From: Myxococcus xanthus
Lineage (GTDB): Bacteria > Myxococcota > Myxococcia > Myxococcales > Myxococcaceae
Direction: 5' to 3'
Length of the DNA stretch: 64,000 nt
NCBI RefSeq assembly: GCF_006402735.1
Contig: NZ_CP017174.1
Coordinates: forward strand, 306,001 to 370,000
In this document: positions 30,779 through 39,176 of the stretch, piece after piece
Layout: every line of letters starts with the position of its first letter
Numbering within the stretch: position 1 is the stretch's first letter
Position numbers and translations under genes: made by a program
The notes under the pieces: generated by a model
Databases searched by the model: none
What the model was told of the DNA's origin: nothing
What the model saw: only the letters and a program-made list of their open reading frames with translations

Positions 30779-30983
30779 AGCACCCTGCTGCCCCAGGTGT
30801 CCTTCACTGGAGAACGCGGCCCGGGTCCGCCGGGGAGTGAGCGGCCATCGCACGGATTTACCAGTGGCGGACGGCGTCCAGGCACCCTTTGAAAATACCT
30901 GGGCGTAAACCGCTGTGGGGTTCCCTTCCTCGGACCCAGGGCTTACCTTGTGCGATTGCCACGGGCATTGTCTGACGCCTGAC

Positions 30984-31011
30984 TGTTCGTAAGTGGCTGT
31001 AAATACGAACA
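30984..31011. promoter_or_regulatory. Spaced inverted repeat TGTTCGTA-N12-TACGAACA
   Basis: Two perfect 8-bp arms (30984-30991 and 31004-31011) 12 bp apart. The arms contain GTTC and GAAC, as in some LexA-type sites, but the spacing does not fit known LexA boxes. It could also fold as a hairpin in RNA. Confidence 0.4.
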
Positions 31012-31220
31012 CTCCTCGCTGGAGGGCAGGCAGGTAGGCAGACAGGCTACACGGCCCCCAGAACTTTGAGACCCCAAGGGCTTTACAACGCGGGGCGACA
31101 TCCCCAACATGGTCGGTAAATCGGTCAACGATTGATGGAGCGGGCCTCGCATGGGGCGAGCCCGGGTCGACCGAAGCGGGATGCCCACCTTCACCCGGGT
31201 GGCCTCCAGAGGAGCCGGCG

Positions 31221-31382
31221 ATGGTTCACGACGACACCACGTACATGGATGATGAAGGTTTGCCTTATGTGGATCCGCGGCAGGACGGTGACGCGGAGTC
31301 TTCTGGGGCCGACGAGGGCGCGCCCGGCCGGCGCTGGGGCTACGCCGAGGAGTCGTGGGGCGGCTGGACTGCGGCCGAGTAA
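31221..31382 (+). CDS. Small acidic protein (53 aa), function unknown
   Basis: An AGAGGAG box lies 7 bases before the ATG. The protein is rich in Asp, Glu and Gly (starts MVHDDTTYMDDEG, ends with a WGGWTAAE tail) and has no hydrophobic core. The strong ribosome binding site and codon use like the neighbours support it. A hairpin follows at 31389-31417. Confidence 0.5.
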   Translation: MVHDDTTYMDDEGLPYVDPRQDGDAESSGADEGAPGRRWGYAEESWGGWTAAE

Positions 31383-31388
31383 TTCGCG

Positions 31389-31417
31389 GCCCCCGCGGCC
31401 GGTGGACGCGCGGGGGC
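31389..31417 (+). terminator. Hairpin after the small acidic ORF
   Basis: Arms GCCCCCGC (31389-31396) and GCGGGGGC (31410-31417), perfect, 7 bases past the stop. There is no T tract. Confidence 0.4.
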
Positions 31418-31624
31418 ACTAGCGGTAACCGGGGCAATGGATGCCCGCGTGGTGGCTCCCCTGGGGTGAGCCCCCCGGGCTTTGCCCTTCGGGCCCAGCA
31501 TCAAGATGGGTGGCCTGCCTGCCCGTCATCTCTCCTTCATCCCTTCGTCAACATCCCCAGCGGCCATGGACGGCCGTGGTTCGAGGGTAACGAGGCAGGC
31601 ATCTCGTCCGTCAAGCACGCTTTC

Positions 31625-31807
31625 ATGCCTGCACTTCGGGAGTACGAGCGGCTGACCGGCTTCCGCGAGACGAACATCAACGCCGTCCTGCACCACCGGC
31701 TGATTCTCTTCGGCCCGCCGTGCACCACCTGTGGCAAGCCGCTGCGGACCCCCCAGGCCCGGTACTGTGCGGCCTGCGGTGCGTTGCGGCAGCCGGCCCC
31801 TTCCTGA
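31625..31807 (+). CDS. Small CxxC zinc-ribbon-like protein (60 aa)
   Basis: Starts MPALREYERLTGF. Two Cys pairs (CTTCGKPL and YCAACG) could bind zinc. The segment FRETNINAVLHHRL followed by GPPC and CGKPLRTPQA is of a type I believe recurs in short bacterial proteins, but I cannot name the family. The start is uncertain: the frame is open upstream but no good ribosome binding site was found. The gap from 31383 to 31624 otherwise shows only the hairpin. Confidence 0.5.
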   Translation: MPALREYERLTGFRETNINAVLHHRLILFGPPCTTCGKPLRTPQARYCAACGALRQPAPS

Positions 31808-32012
31808 GGGGCTGTCCGTGTGGGTGTGCCGCATCCTGGCCGGCCCCCTTGCTCCAAAGCACGACTCCCGACATTCTCAGACCCCGCAGCCTGCCCGTGA
31901 GCGTCCCCCGCTCCCGTGCGTTGTGGCCCATGAGACTTCCAGCATCGGGGGCGGCCCGCTCCCGCAGATTGATTCGCGGCACAATGCCTCGTGCGACCAC
32001 GGGGGAGTACGT

Positions 32013-33260
32013 ATGAAGCAGACGGCCTGGGCAGTGGAGCGTGACGCCGAACATGGCCGCGAGGTGCTCCTCCTCGTCACCCTGGAAGCCGACGCCGACG
32101 CCCCCCGCGCGCCCGTGGCCATCAACCTGGCCTTGGATCGCAGCGCCTCCATGCGTGGCGTGCCGCTGCTCGCCGCGGTGCAGGCCGCCCAGGCGCTCGT
32201 GGAGCGCGCCAGCCCTCGCGACTACCTGGGCCTGCTCACCTTCGACGCCGAGCCCGAGCAGGTCCTCCCCATGCGCGCCATGGACCCCAACGCCCGGGCG
32301 CAGCTCCTCAAGGTGCTCGCGCGCCTGGAGTCCGGCGAGGGGACCGCCCTGCACGAGGCCGTGGAGCGCGCCTCGGAGTCCGCCCGCCGCGTGCTCGTGC
32401 CCGGCGCCCGGCCCCAGGTGCTGATGCTCACCGACGGTGAGCCCTCCGTGGGCCCGTCGCAGCTCGCCGAGTTCAAGACCCAGGGCGCCCGCATCGCCGA
32501 GTCCGGCGTCATGCTCCACGCGCTGGGGCTGGGCCGCCACTACCTGCCCGACGTCCTGGAGGCCCTCACCAGCCCCTCCGGCACCGGCTTCGTGCACGTG
32601 GATGACCCGGAAGGTTTGCCCATGGCCGTGGGCCAGCTGGGCGCCGAGCTCTTCGGTGAAGTCGTCGCCGACGCGCGCGTGCACGTGCTGCCCACGGGCT
32701 TCGCCGACGTCCGCTGCCGCCACCGCTATCCCTCGCGCGTGGAAGGCGACGCCATGAGCGCCACCCTGGGCGCCATCTCCCAGGCCTTCCCGCGCCGTGT
32801 CCTCTTCTCGGGCATGCTGGGGGATGCGGAGTGGAACCTGGGCGTGTCCACGTCCTACTCCGAGCGCGGCGACACGCGGCGCATCAGCGTGCCGGTGACG
32901 CGGGTGCTGCCCGACAGCGACTCGGGTCGCTTCGTGCGCGCCGTGTCCGCCGAACTGGACCTGGTCGCCGGAGAAGCCGCCGCGTGGAAGGCCCTCGGCC
33001 GCCGTCACCAGGACGCCGCGGAGCGGGCGCTGGAGGCCGCTGACGTGGCCCTCTACAAGCTCGCGCGGCTCGGCTCGGCGGAGGTGCCCGCGCAGCGCCA
33101 CGTGGAGCGGCTGGCGGACCTGCGCCGGGTGATGGAGCGCCGGGCCAACAAGCTCCCCGCGTTGGTGATGCGCCGCGCGCACTCCGAGGTCTCCCGCATC
33201 ACCATGAGCCGCGTGGGCCCCGCGGCGCCCGCGCTGCTGCCCTGGAAGACCGAGGACTGA
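32013..33260 (+). CDS. VWA-domain protein
   Basis: 415 aa from ATG 32013, preceded by a GGGGGAG box. The VWA domain (about 30-210) has a complete MIDAS site: DRSAS in the first strand, GTAL with the conserved Thr, and LTDGEPS. The C-terminal part is beta-rich then helical (DADVALYKLARLGSAE-like), as in bacterial VWA proteins often paired with kinases or phosphatases. There is no signal peptide or membrane helix, so it is cytoplasmic. No MoxR partner sits beside it. The gap 31808-32012 shows no clear feature. Confidence 0.87.
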   Translation: MKQTAWAVERDAEHGREVLLLVTLEADADAPRAPVAINLALDRSASMRGVPLLAAVQAAQALVERASPRDYLGLLTFDAEPEQVLPMRAMDPNARAQLLKVLARLESGEGTALHEAVERASESARRVLVPGARPQVLMLTDGEPSVGPSQLAEFKTQGARIAESGVMLHALGLGRHYLPDVLEALTSPSGTGFVHVDDPEGLPMAVGQLGAELFGEVVADARVHVLPTGFADVRCRHRYPSRVEGDAMSATLGAISQAFPRRVLFSGMLGDAEWNLGVSTSYSERGDTRRISVPVTRVLPDSDSGRFVRAVSAELDLVAGEAAAWKALGRRHQDAAERALEAADVALYKLARLGSAEVPAQRHVERLADLRRVMERRANKLPALVMRRAHSEVSRITMSRVGPAAPALLPWKTED

Positions 33261-33460
33261 CGCCGACTGCTCGGCTGCCCCCTGTGGGTTCATGACGTTA
33301 CCTCTGTGACGCTGTAACCCCTCCTGCCCGGGCCGTCCGCCTGGGAATGGGTGTGGCGCGTCATGCGAGGGGAATGCCCGCCTGCCCGGATGGTTCACTG
33401 TGCTTGGAGGCGCGCGTCTGTCGCTGGCGGGCCGGCCTCCTCTGGGTTAACGGGAGTCGC

Positions 33461-35785
33461 ATGACGCATCGGCAGTCCAAGAGGCTCGGCTTTGTTGGCG
33501 GAATCGGACTGCTGCTGGTGGCAGCGGTCGCGTGGGCGGACCTGCCCGCGTCGGCGGTGGCATCGAGCGCGCCGGACGAAGGCGACCCTCGCATCGAGGG
33601 CGCCCTCCTGGTGGACGCCACCCAGGTGAAGCCGGGAGACACCTTCCGCGTGGGTGTGCGCTTCCGGTTGGATCCGGGCTGGCACGTCTACTGGAAGAAC
33701 CCGGGCGACTCCGGCCTGGAGACGGAAGTGGCGTGGGACACGCCCGGCGTCACCGTGGGGCCGCTGCAGTGGCCCTTCCCGCAGACGTTCCGCACGCCCG
33801 ACGGCTTCATCACCACCCATGGCTATGACGGTGAGGCCATCCTCATCGCCGACGCGAAGGCGGAGGAAGGGTCCTCCACGGGGATGCTGACAGTGTCCGC
33901 TGCCGTGGAAGCGCTGGTGTGCGAGGTGCACTGCATTCCCGCGGAGCTGATGCTGACGCGCTCCATTCCCCTGGGGCCCCAGACGGTGCGCGACGCCGAG
34001 ACGGCGGCTGTCTTCGACACCGAGCTGGCCAAGGTGCCCCGTCCCGCCAAGGACAGCGGCCACGCGGCGACGCTGGCGCTGGATGCGCCGCAGCTCACCG
34101 CGGGCCAGGATTTCACCGGCACCCTCACCCTGACGGCCCCGGGCAGCGCGGCGGTGCCCGCGGTGGAAGGTGACTTCTTTGTCGCCGACCGCATCGCCGG
34201 CGTCGTGCGCGTGGGGTTGGCCTCGGACGGTCCGGGCCGCTTCAAGCTCAAGGGCAAGGCGGAGCCGGACGCGCAGGCGTCGGCGCCGGACCTGACGGGC
34301 GTGCTGCGCCTGGGCACGGCGGCCACGGGCTACCAGTACCTCGAGGTGACGGCGCCGCTGGCCCCCATGGTGGCGGCCGGTGGCGCGGCTGGGACGCCGG
34401 CCGCGGTGAAGCCGCCGTCGGTGAAGGACAGCATCGCGGCGGTGAAGCCGGTGGGCGCCGCCATCGCCACGCCGCCCGCGGCCGAGTCGTCCATGGGCCT
34501 GGGGCTGGCGCTGGTGTTCGCCTTCTTCGGCGGCGCGCTGCTCAACCTGATGCCGTGCGTGTTCCCCGTGTTGGCGCTCAAGGCCTACGGCTTCACGCGC
34601 ATGGTGCAGCAGGAGCGGGGCCGCGTCGGCGCGCATGCGGCGGCCTATGCAGCGGGCATCATCGGCACCATGCTGCTTCTGGCCAGCGTCGTGCTGGCGG
34701 TGCGCGCGGGTGGCGCGAGCGTGGGCTGGGGCTTCCAGTTCCAGGAGCCGCTCTTCGTCGCGGGTGTGTGCGCGGTGTTGGTCGCCTTCGCGCTCAACCT
34801 CTTCGGTGTCTTCAACGTGGGCCTGGACGGCACGGCGCTGGCGGGCAAGGTGGACCAGAGCCACGGCCTGATGCACAGCGCTGGCGAGGGCGTGCTGGCG
34901 GTGGTGCTGGCCACGCCGTGCTCGGCGCCGCTGCTGGGCACCGCGGTGGGCTTCGCCTTCGCGGCGGGACCCCTGACGGTGCTGGCCGTCTTCACCGCGC
35001 TGGGCCTGGGGCTCGCGCTGCCCTTCTGCGTGCTGGTCCTGGTGCCCGGGCTGGCGAAGAAGCTGCCCAAGCCGGGCGCGTGGATGGAGCGCTTCAAGCA
35101 GGTGCTGGGCTTCGCGTTGCTGGCCACCACCGTCTGGCTGGTGTGGGTGATGGGCGGGCTGGCCGGCGTGGACGGCATGGCGCGGCTGCTGGCGTTCCTG
35201 GTCGCGGTGGGGCTCGTCACGTGGCTGTACGGCCAGGGGCAGGCGCAGGACGGCATGCGCAAGCTGGCCACCGTGGCGGTGGCCGCGGGCGTGCTGGTGG
35301 CGTCCGGGCTGCTGACGTTGCGTTTCGATGACCAGGACCCCGTGGCGGCGCCTCGCCTCGGGTCCACGGTGGCGCAGGCGCAGCCGTGGAGCGCGGACGC
35401 GGTGAACGCGGCGCTGGCGGCGGGCCAGCCGGTGTTCATCGACTTCACGGCGGACTGGTGCCTCACCTGCAAGTTCAACGAGCGCACCGTGCTGTCCACC
35501 GACGAGGTGCGTGACGCCTTCACGAAGCACCAGGTGGCCTTCTTCATCGCGGACTGGACGCGCCGGGACGCGAGCATCACCGCCAAGCTGGCCGAGCACG
35601 GCCGGGCCGGTGTGCCCATGTACCTGGTGCTGAGCCCGGGTGCCCCCGACAAGCCGGAGGTGCTGCCGGAGTTGCTCACGCCGGGCGTCGTGGCGGACGC
35701 CGTGAAGCGCGCGGCGGAGTGTGCACCCTCGAAGCTGGGCAACGGCGCGAATGTCCTCTGCGCCGCGGGTTTCCCAAGTCACTGA
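33461..35785 (+). CDS. ScsB/DsbD-type thiol:disulfide transporter with C-terminal thioredoxin domain
   Basis: 774 aa from ATG 33461 with a GGGAG box. A signal peptide is followed by a periplasmic domain (about 45-300) carrying a CEVHC pair. The central region has about eight membrane helices typical of DsbD (GALLNLMPCVFPVLALK; VLATPCSAPLLGTAVGFA), including the conserved Cys of the transmembrane electron carrier. The C-terminal thioredoxin domain has C667-x-x-C670 (FTADWCLTCKFNERT). It moves electrons from cytoplasmic thioredoxin to the periplasm. The next gene, a redoxin 46 bp downstream, is a likely acceptor. Confidence 0.92.
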   Translation: MTHRQSKRLGFVGGIGLLLVAAVAWADLPASAVASSAPDEGDPRIEGALLVDATQVKPGDTFRVGVRFRLDPGWHVYWKNPGDSGLETEVAWDTPGVTVGPLQWPFPQTFRTPDGFITTHGYDGEAILIADAKAEEGSSTGMLTVSAAVEALVCEVHCIPAELMLTRSIPLGPQTVRDAETAAVFDTELAKVPRPAKDSGHAATLALDAPQLTAGQDFTGTLTLTAPGSAAVPAVEGDFFVADRIAGVVRVGLASDGPGRFKLKGKAEPDAQASAPDLTGVLRLGTAATGYQYLEVTAPLAPMVAAGGAAGTPAAVKPPSVKDSIAAVKPVGAAIATPPAAESSMGLGLALVFAFFGGALLNLMPCVFPVLALKAYGFTRMVQQERGRVGAHAAAYAAGIIGTMLLLASVVLAVRAGGASVGWGFQFQEPLFVAGVCAVLVAFALNLFGVFNVGLDGTALAGKVDQSHGLMHSAGEGVLAVVLATPCSAPLLGTAVGFAFAAGPLTVLAVFTALGLGLALPFCVLVLVPGLAKKLPKPGAWMERFKQVLGFALLATTVWLVWVMGGLAGVDGMARLLAFLVAVGLVTWLYGQGQAQDGMRKLATVAVAAGVLVASGLLTLRFDDQDPVAAPRLGSTVAQAQPWSADAVNAALAAGQPVFIDFTADWCLTCKFNERTVLSTDEVRDAFTKHQVAFFIADWTRRDASITAKLAEHGRAGVPMYLVLSPGAPDKPEVLPELLTPGVVADAVKRAAECAPSKLGNGANVLCAAGFPSH

Positions 35786-35831
35786 AGTCGCGCTGTCTTC
35801 CCCGCAGTCTCCAAAACGCTGGAGGAACGCC

Positions 35832-36413
35832 ATGAAGCAGGTCTTCACCGCACTCGCGCTGGGCACGTTGTTCGTGGGGGCGCCCGCCCTCGCCGACGCG
35901 GAAGTTGGCAAGCCCGCGCCGACCTTCACGCTGAAGGACGAGTCCGGCAAGGAGCACACGCTGGCGCAGTACAAGGGCAAGGTCGTGGTCCTGGAGTGGA
36001 CCAACCCCGAGTGCCCCTTCGTTCAGCGGCACTACAAGAACGACACGATGGTCACCACGCTGAAGGGCTTCGACGCGAAGAAGGTGGTGTGGCTGGCGGT
36101 GGACTCCACCGCGCACAACACCCCGGAGAAGTCCGCGGCGTGGAAGAAGGATGAGGGCTTCCCCTACCCGGTCCTCCAGGACGCGAGCGGCACGGTGGGC
36201 AAGTCCTACGGCGCGAAGACGACGCCGCACATGTACGTCATCGATGAGCAGGGCGTCGTGCGGTACGCGGGCGCCATCGACGATGACCCGCGCGGCAAGA
36301 ATGCCAAGCCGGCCAACCATGTGAAGACGGCGGTGGACGCGGTGGTGGGTGGCCAGCAGGTCCCGGCCAGCACCACCACGCCCTACGGCTGCTCGGTGAA
36401 GTACAAGAGCTAG
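35832..36413 (+). CDS. Periplasmic thioredoxin-like/peroxiredoxin-like protein (redoxin)
   Basis: 193 aa with an excellent GGAGGA box. Signal peptide ends around residue 21 (PALADA). The AhpC/Redoxin fold is clear (VGKPAPTFTLKDESGKEHTL). It has a single Cys at the N-terminal site (C61 in TNPECPFVQRH), instead of CxxC, and a second Cys near the C-terminus (C187) which could form the resolving disulfide. This pattern suggests a thiol peroxidase-like enzyme. The adjacent ScsB/DsbD-type transporter would reduce it. A strong hairpin terminator follows. Confidence 0.88.
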   Translation: MKQVFTALALGTLFVGAPALADAEVGKPAPTFTLKDESGKEHTLAQYKGKVVVLEWTNPECPFVQRHYKNDTMVTTLKGFDAKKVVWLAVDSTAHNTPEKSAAWKKDEGFPYPVLQDASGTVGKSYGAKTTPHMYVIDEQGVVRYAGAIDDDPRGKNAKPANHVKTAVDAVVGGQQVPASTTTPYGCSVKYKS

Positions 36414-36438
36414 CGCTGGCTCGGCTGTGCTGATTCCC

Positions 36439-36473
36439 GAAGGCCCTCGTCCCTGCTGGGGACGGGGGCCTTC
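36439..36473 (+). terminator. Strong terminator after the redoxin gene
   Basis: 15-bp stem (36439-36453 with 36459-36473) with one G-T wobble and a 5-base loop, 25 bases past the stop. Confidence 0.65.
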
Positions 36474-36562
36474 TGCTTGAGCGGCAGGCGACGGCGCCAT
36501 GGCAGGAGCCTTGCCCGCTGCGAGGGCGGTTCGGACCTTTCCCTCTGAAAGGGGAAACGACC

Positions 36563-36799
36563 ATGGCCGACAATAAGGGCAGTCCGGTACGGGGCGACGA
36601 GCGGATGGACACGACGCGCCCGGAAGAACTGGAGCGCGAGGCGCGGCATCAGAAAGGCCCGGTGCGAGGCGACGTGACGGACGAGGACGTGGGCGAAGAC
36701 CGCATCCTCCAGAAGGGGATCGGCGGCTACGGCGCTCAGAAGGGCACCGAGCCGGCGCGCGAGGCACCTCCGCTGAGTGACGACCACGGACGTCATTGA
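36563..36799 (+). CDS. Small hydrophilic protein (78 aa), function unknown
   Basis: A GAAAGGGG box precedes the ATG. The protein is highly charged, with two related PVRGD segments (about residues 8-12 and 33-37) and no hydrophobic core, so it is probably disordered. It is reminiscent of small stress-related hydrophilic proteins, but no family is assigned. It stands alone after the redoxin terminator. The 110 bp to the next gene show nothing. Confidence 0.6.
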   Translation: MADNKGSPVRGDERMDTTRPEELEREARHQKGPVRGDVTDEDVGEDRILQKGIGGYGAQKGTEPAREAPPLSDDHGRH

Positions 36800-36912
36800 G
36801 GTGTGAGCCTGGGGAAAGCTCGCACGCAGGCAAGGCCGCAAAAAGGCCAGCCGGGGGCTGAGGCGTCATCCCGCGACGACGTCATGGGCGCTTGTTGGAC
36901 CCGCGCGGTGCG

Positions 36913-38343
36913 CTAGGTCCCGTGCTCCTGTTGCGCGGAGGTCGTGCGCCCGGCCTCGCGCGGAATCGTGAGCAGCGAGCACAGCGCTCCCACGGCGCAC
37001 AGGCCAGCGGACACCCAGAGCGCGCGCCGTGTGCCCACCAGGAAGTCCATGCCGGTGTCGCCAGCGAGGCCGCCCAGCAGCGGCAGCAGCGCCACTGCGA
37101 GCAGGCCGGCGATGCGGGCCACGGCGTTGTTCACGCCGGAGGCGATGCCCGCGTAGCGGTCCTCGACGGCGCCGAGCACCACCGCCGTGAGGGGACCCAC
37201 GGTGAGCGCCAGTCCCAGTCCCAGCACCAGGATGCCAGGCAGCACGGTGGTGACGTAATCACCTCCGCGCTGGATGCGCGTCAGGAGCGCCAGCCCCACG
37301 CCCGCGAGCAGCGGCCCCGCCGTCATCAACGGACGTGCGCCGATGTGCCCCGCGAGCCGCCCCACCGAAGGCGAGAACAGAAGCAGCATCAGCGTGATGG
37401 GGAGCAGCGCGGCCCCCGCACCGAGCGCCGAATAGCCGAGCTGCTGCTGGAGGGCGAGCACCACCAGGAAGGTGGCACCTCCGAGCGCGAAGTACACGAC
37501 GAGCGTGGTGAGGTTCGCGCCGGAGAAGGTGCGTGAGTGGAAGAGGGTGAGCGGAAGCATCGGCTCCCGCTGCCGCGCCTCCAGTACGAAGAACGCGGCC
37601 AGCAGGACGGCGCCTCCGGCCGCGGCGACGATGGCCGCCAGGGGCCAGCCGTGGGCGGGGCCCTCGATGAGCGCGTAGATGAGGCCACCCAGCCCGAGCG
37701 CCGCCGTCACCGAGCCCGCGACGTCCAACCCGCGTGCCCCTGTCTTCGGCGCGATGTCCGGCACGTGCCGCAGCGCCGCCCACGCGGTGAGCGCGGCCAG
37801 GGGCACGTTGAGGAAGAAGACGAAGCGCCATGAGCCCGCGTCCACGAGCCACCCGCCCAGCAGCGGCCCCACGGCCGTGGTGACGCCGGACAGTCCGGCC
37901 CAGGCGGACACGGCGCGCTGCCGGTCCTGAGGCGGGAACGACGTGCGCAGCAAGGCGAGGCTCGCAGGCACCAGCAGCGCGGCTCCCACACCCTGCGCCG
38001 CGCGGAAGGCTGCCAGCGTCCAGGTGTTGGGCGCCAGCCCGCACAGCACCGACGTGACGGTGAAGGCGAGCATGCCCAGCAGGAAGACGCGGCGCTGGCC
38101 CTTCGCGTCGCCGAGCGCGCCCCCCGTGAGCACCAGGGAACCGAGCGTGAGCAGGTACGCGTCCACGGCCCATTGGAGGCCGGACAGGCCCGTGTGCAGC
38201 TCACGGCCCATGGCGGGCAGGGCGACGTTGACAGCGGTGGAGTCCAGAAACGCCATGCCGCTGCCCAGCACGCTGGCGAGCAGCACGCCCCGGCCGCGAG
38301 GACTGTCGTAGGCGACGGTGGTGTCGGGGGCGGTGGTGGCCAT
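36913..38343 (-). CDS. MFS multidrug exporter, DHA2 (EmrB/QacA) family
   Basis: 476 aa with about 14 hydrophobic segments. Family motifs: MAFLDSTAVNVALPAM in helix 1 (DHA2 motif D1), GGALGDAKGQRRVF (motif A), and GLSGVTTAVGPLLGGWL (motif C, antiporter type). It exports drugs or metabolites in exchange for protons. No neighbouring regulator or MFP partner is present. Substrate unknown. Confidence 0.92.
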   Translation of the reverse strand: MATTAPDTTVAYDSPRGRGVLLASVLGSGMAFLDSTAVNVALPAMGRELHTGLSGLQWAVDAYLLTLGSLVLTGGALGDAKGQRRVFLLGMLAFTVTSVLCGLAPNTWTLAAFRAAQGVGAALLVPASLALLRTSFPPQDRQRAVSAWAGLSGVTTAVGPLLGGWLVDAGSWRFVFFLNVPLAALTAWAALRHVPDIAPKTGARGLDVAGSVTAALGLGGLIYALIEGPAHGWPLAAIVAAAGGAVLLAAFFVLEARQREPMLPLTLFHSRTFSGANLTTLVVYFALGGATFLVVLALQQQLGYSALGAGAALLPITLMLLLFSPSVGRLAGHIGARPLMTAGPLLAGVGLALLTRIQRGGDYVTTVLPGILVLGLGLALTVGPLTAVVLGAVEDRYAGIASGVNNAVARIAGLLAVALLPLLGGLAGDTGMDFLVGTRRALWVSAGLCAVGALCSLLTIPREAGRTTSAQQEHGT

Positions 38344-38508
38344 GTGGCTCTACCGTGCGCCCGGGGTTCCGCGCATGCCATCCGCCGTCGCGGGAAGGGG
38401 ACGTGCCTCCGGTGGCTCGCCGTCCCGGCTGGTGGCCCCTGAAGGTCCCCGCATCCAGTGCCTACGCTGTGGAGGGCACTGGTCGCCCCATTTCCAGGGA
38501 GGTGTCAC

Positions 38509-38802
38509 ATGGAGCCGATTTGCGAGCACATCCAACAGGCCGGGGACCCGCCTCCGCGCTCGCGGGGCTGTGAGGAATGCCTGGCCATGGGCGCGAGCTG
38601 GGTGCACCTGCGTCGCTGCCTGAACTGCGGCCATGTGGGATGTTGTGATTCCTCGCCCAACCGGCATGCGACGAAGCACTTCCAGCAGTCGGCGCATCCC
38701 GTCGTCCAGTCCTTCGAGCCGGGCGAGGAGTGGGAGTGGTGCTACGAGGACGAACTCTTCGCCGAACACCGTCCAGCGCCATCGCAAGACGCGCGACTAT
38801 GA
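38509..38802 (+). CDS. UBP-type zinc-finger protein
   Basis: 97 aa from ATG 38509 with an AGGGAGG box. It contains the zf-UBP pattern: C5-x-H7, C21-x2-C24, C37-x2-C40, then a GCCDSSPNRHATKHF segment with the later Cys/His ligands. In eukaryotes this finger binds the C-terminus of ubiquitin; in bacteria it occurs as a small stand-alone domain of unknown role. Here it is the whole protein. It lies between an exporter and another small gene, with no obvious functional link. Confidence 0.9.
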   Translation: MEPICEHIQQAGDPPPRSRGCEECLAMGASWVHLRRCLNCGHVGCCDSSPNRHATKHFQQSAHPVVQSFEPGEEWEWCYEDELFAEHRPAPSQDARL

Positions 38803-38872
38803 CGTGGGCAGTCATCCGCTATCATTCCCGGGCCCGATTCAGCTCGTGGGAAGAAAGGCGCGGCACCGCACC

Positions 38873-39175
38873 ATGGACGCGTGGACACTCGAAGGCTCGC
38901 GCATCACCGACCCGGACACGTTGAGCCGCCTGCACGAGATGCTGGCGAACGAAAGCCCGCTCATCATCGAGCACCGCTTCTACCGGGAGACGCGCGCCCC
39001 GCACCGCTTCATCTGTGACGATGCCGACGTGCTGGACGAGTATCTCCAGGAGTCACGTCCTGGAGACTCGTTCTGGGTGTGGTCCTACAAGAGCCTCTGT
39101 CGGGGCGACAACCTGCTGCTCCAGGGGAAGATGCCGGACGCGCAGGGCCGGACGCCGGGCGGCCGCGTGGCCTGA
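38873..39175 (+). CDS. Conserved-looking small protein (100 aa), function unknown
   Basis: Starts MDAWTLEGSRITDPDTL. The sequence is globular and soluble, with HRFYRETRAPHRFICDDA in the middle. I do not recognise a family. It begins 70 bp after the UBP zinc-finger gene and ends one base before the stop of the convergent HtrA-like gene. Confidence 0.6.
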   Translation: MDAWTLEGSRITDPDTLSRLHEMLANESPLIIEHRFYRETRAPHRFICDDADVLDEYLQESRPGDSFWVWSYKSLCRGDNLLLQGKMPDAQGRTPGGRVA

Positions 39176-39176
39176 G

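Larger units (their letters stand above)
30677..31220. other. Roughly 540-bp intergenic region with two palindromes
   Basis: No convincing gene. It separates the divergent Fe-S gene (start 30676, minus) and a small acidic ORF (31221, plus). It is less GC-rich than the rest and holds a 14-bp palindrome (30765-30778) and a spaced inverted repeat (30984-31011), each listed on its own. A run of short GCAG-like repeats is at about 31026-31047. It is likely a promoter and regulatory region. Confidence 0.6.

Noticed and set aside
31383..31624. N-terminal extension of the small zinc-ribbon protein
   Set aside because: The frame is open, but the translation is Gly/Pro/Arg-rich, crosses a hairpin and has no ribosome binding site.
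33395..36004. 869-codon minus-strand frame opposite the ScsB/DsbD and redoxin genes
   Set aside because: It is rich in His/Arg/Gln with no recognisable domain and overlaps two well-supported genes.
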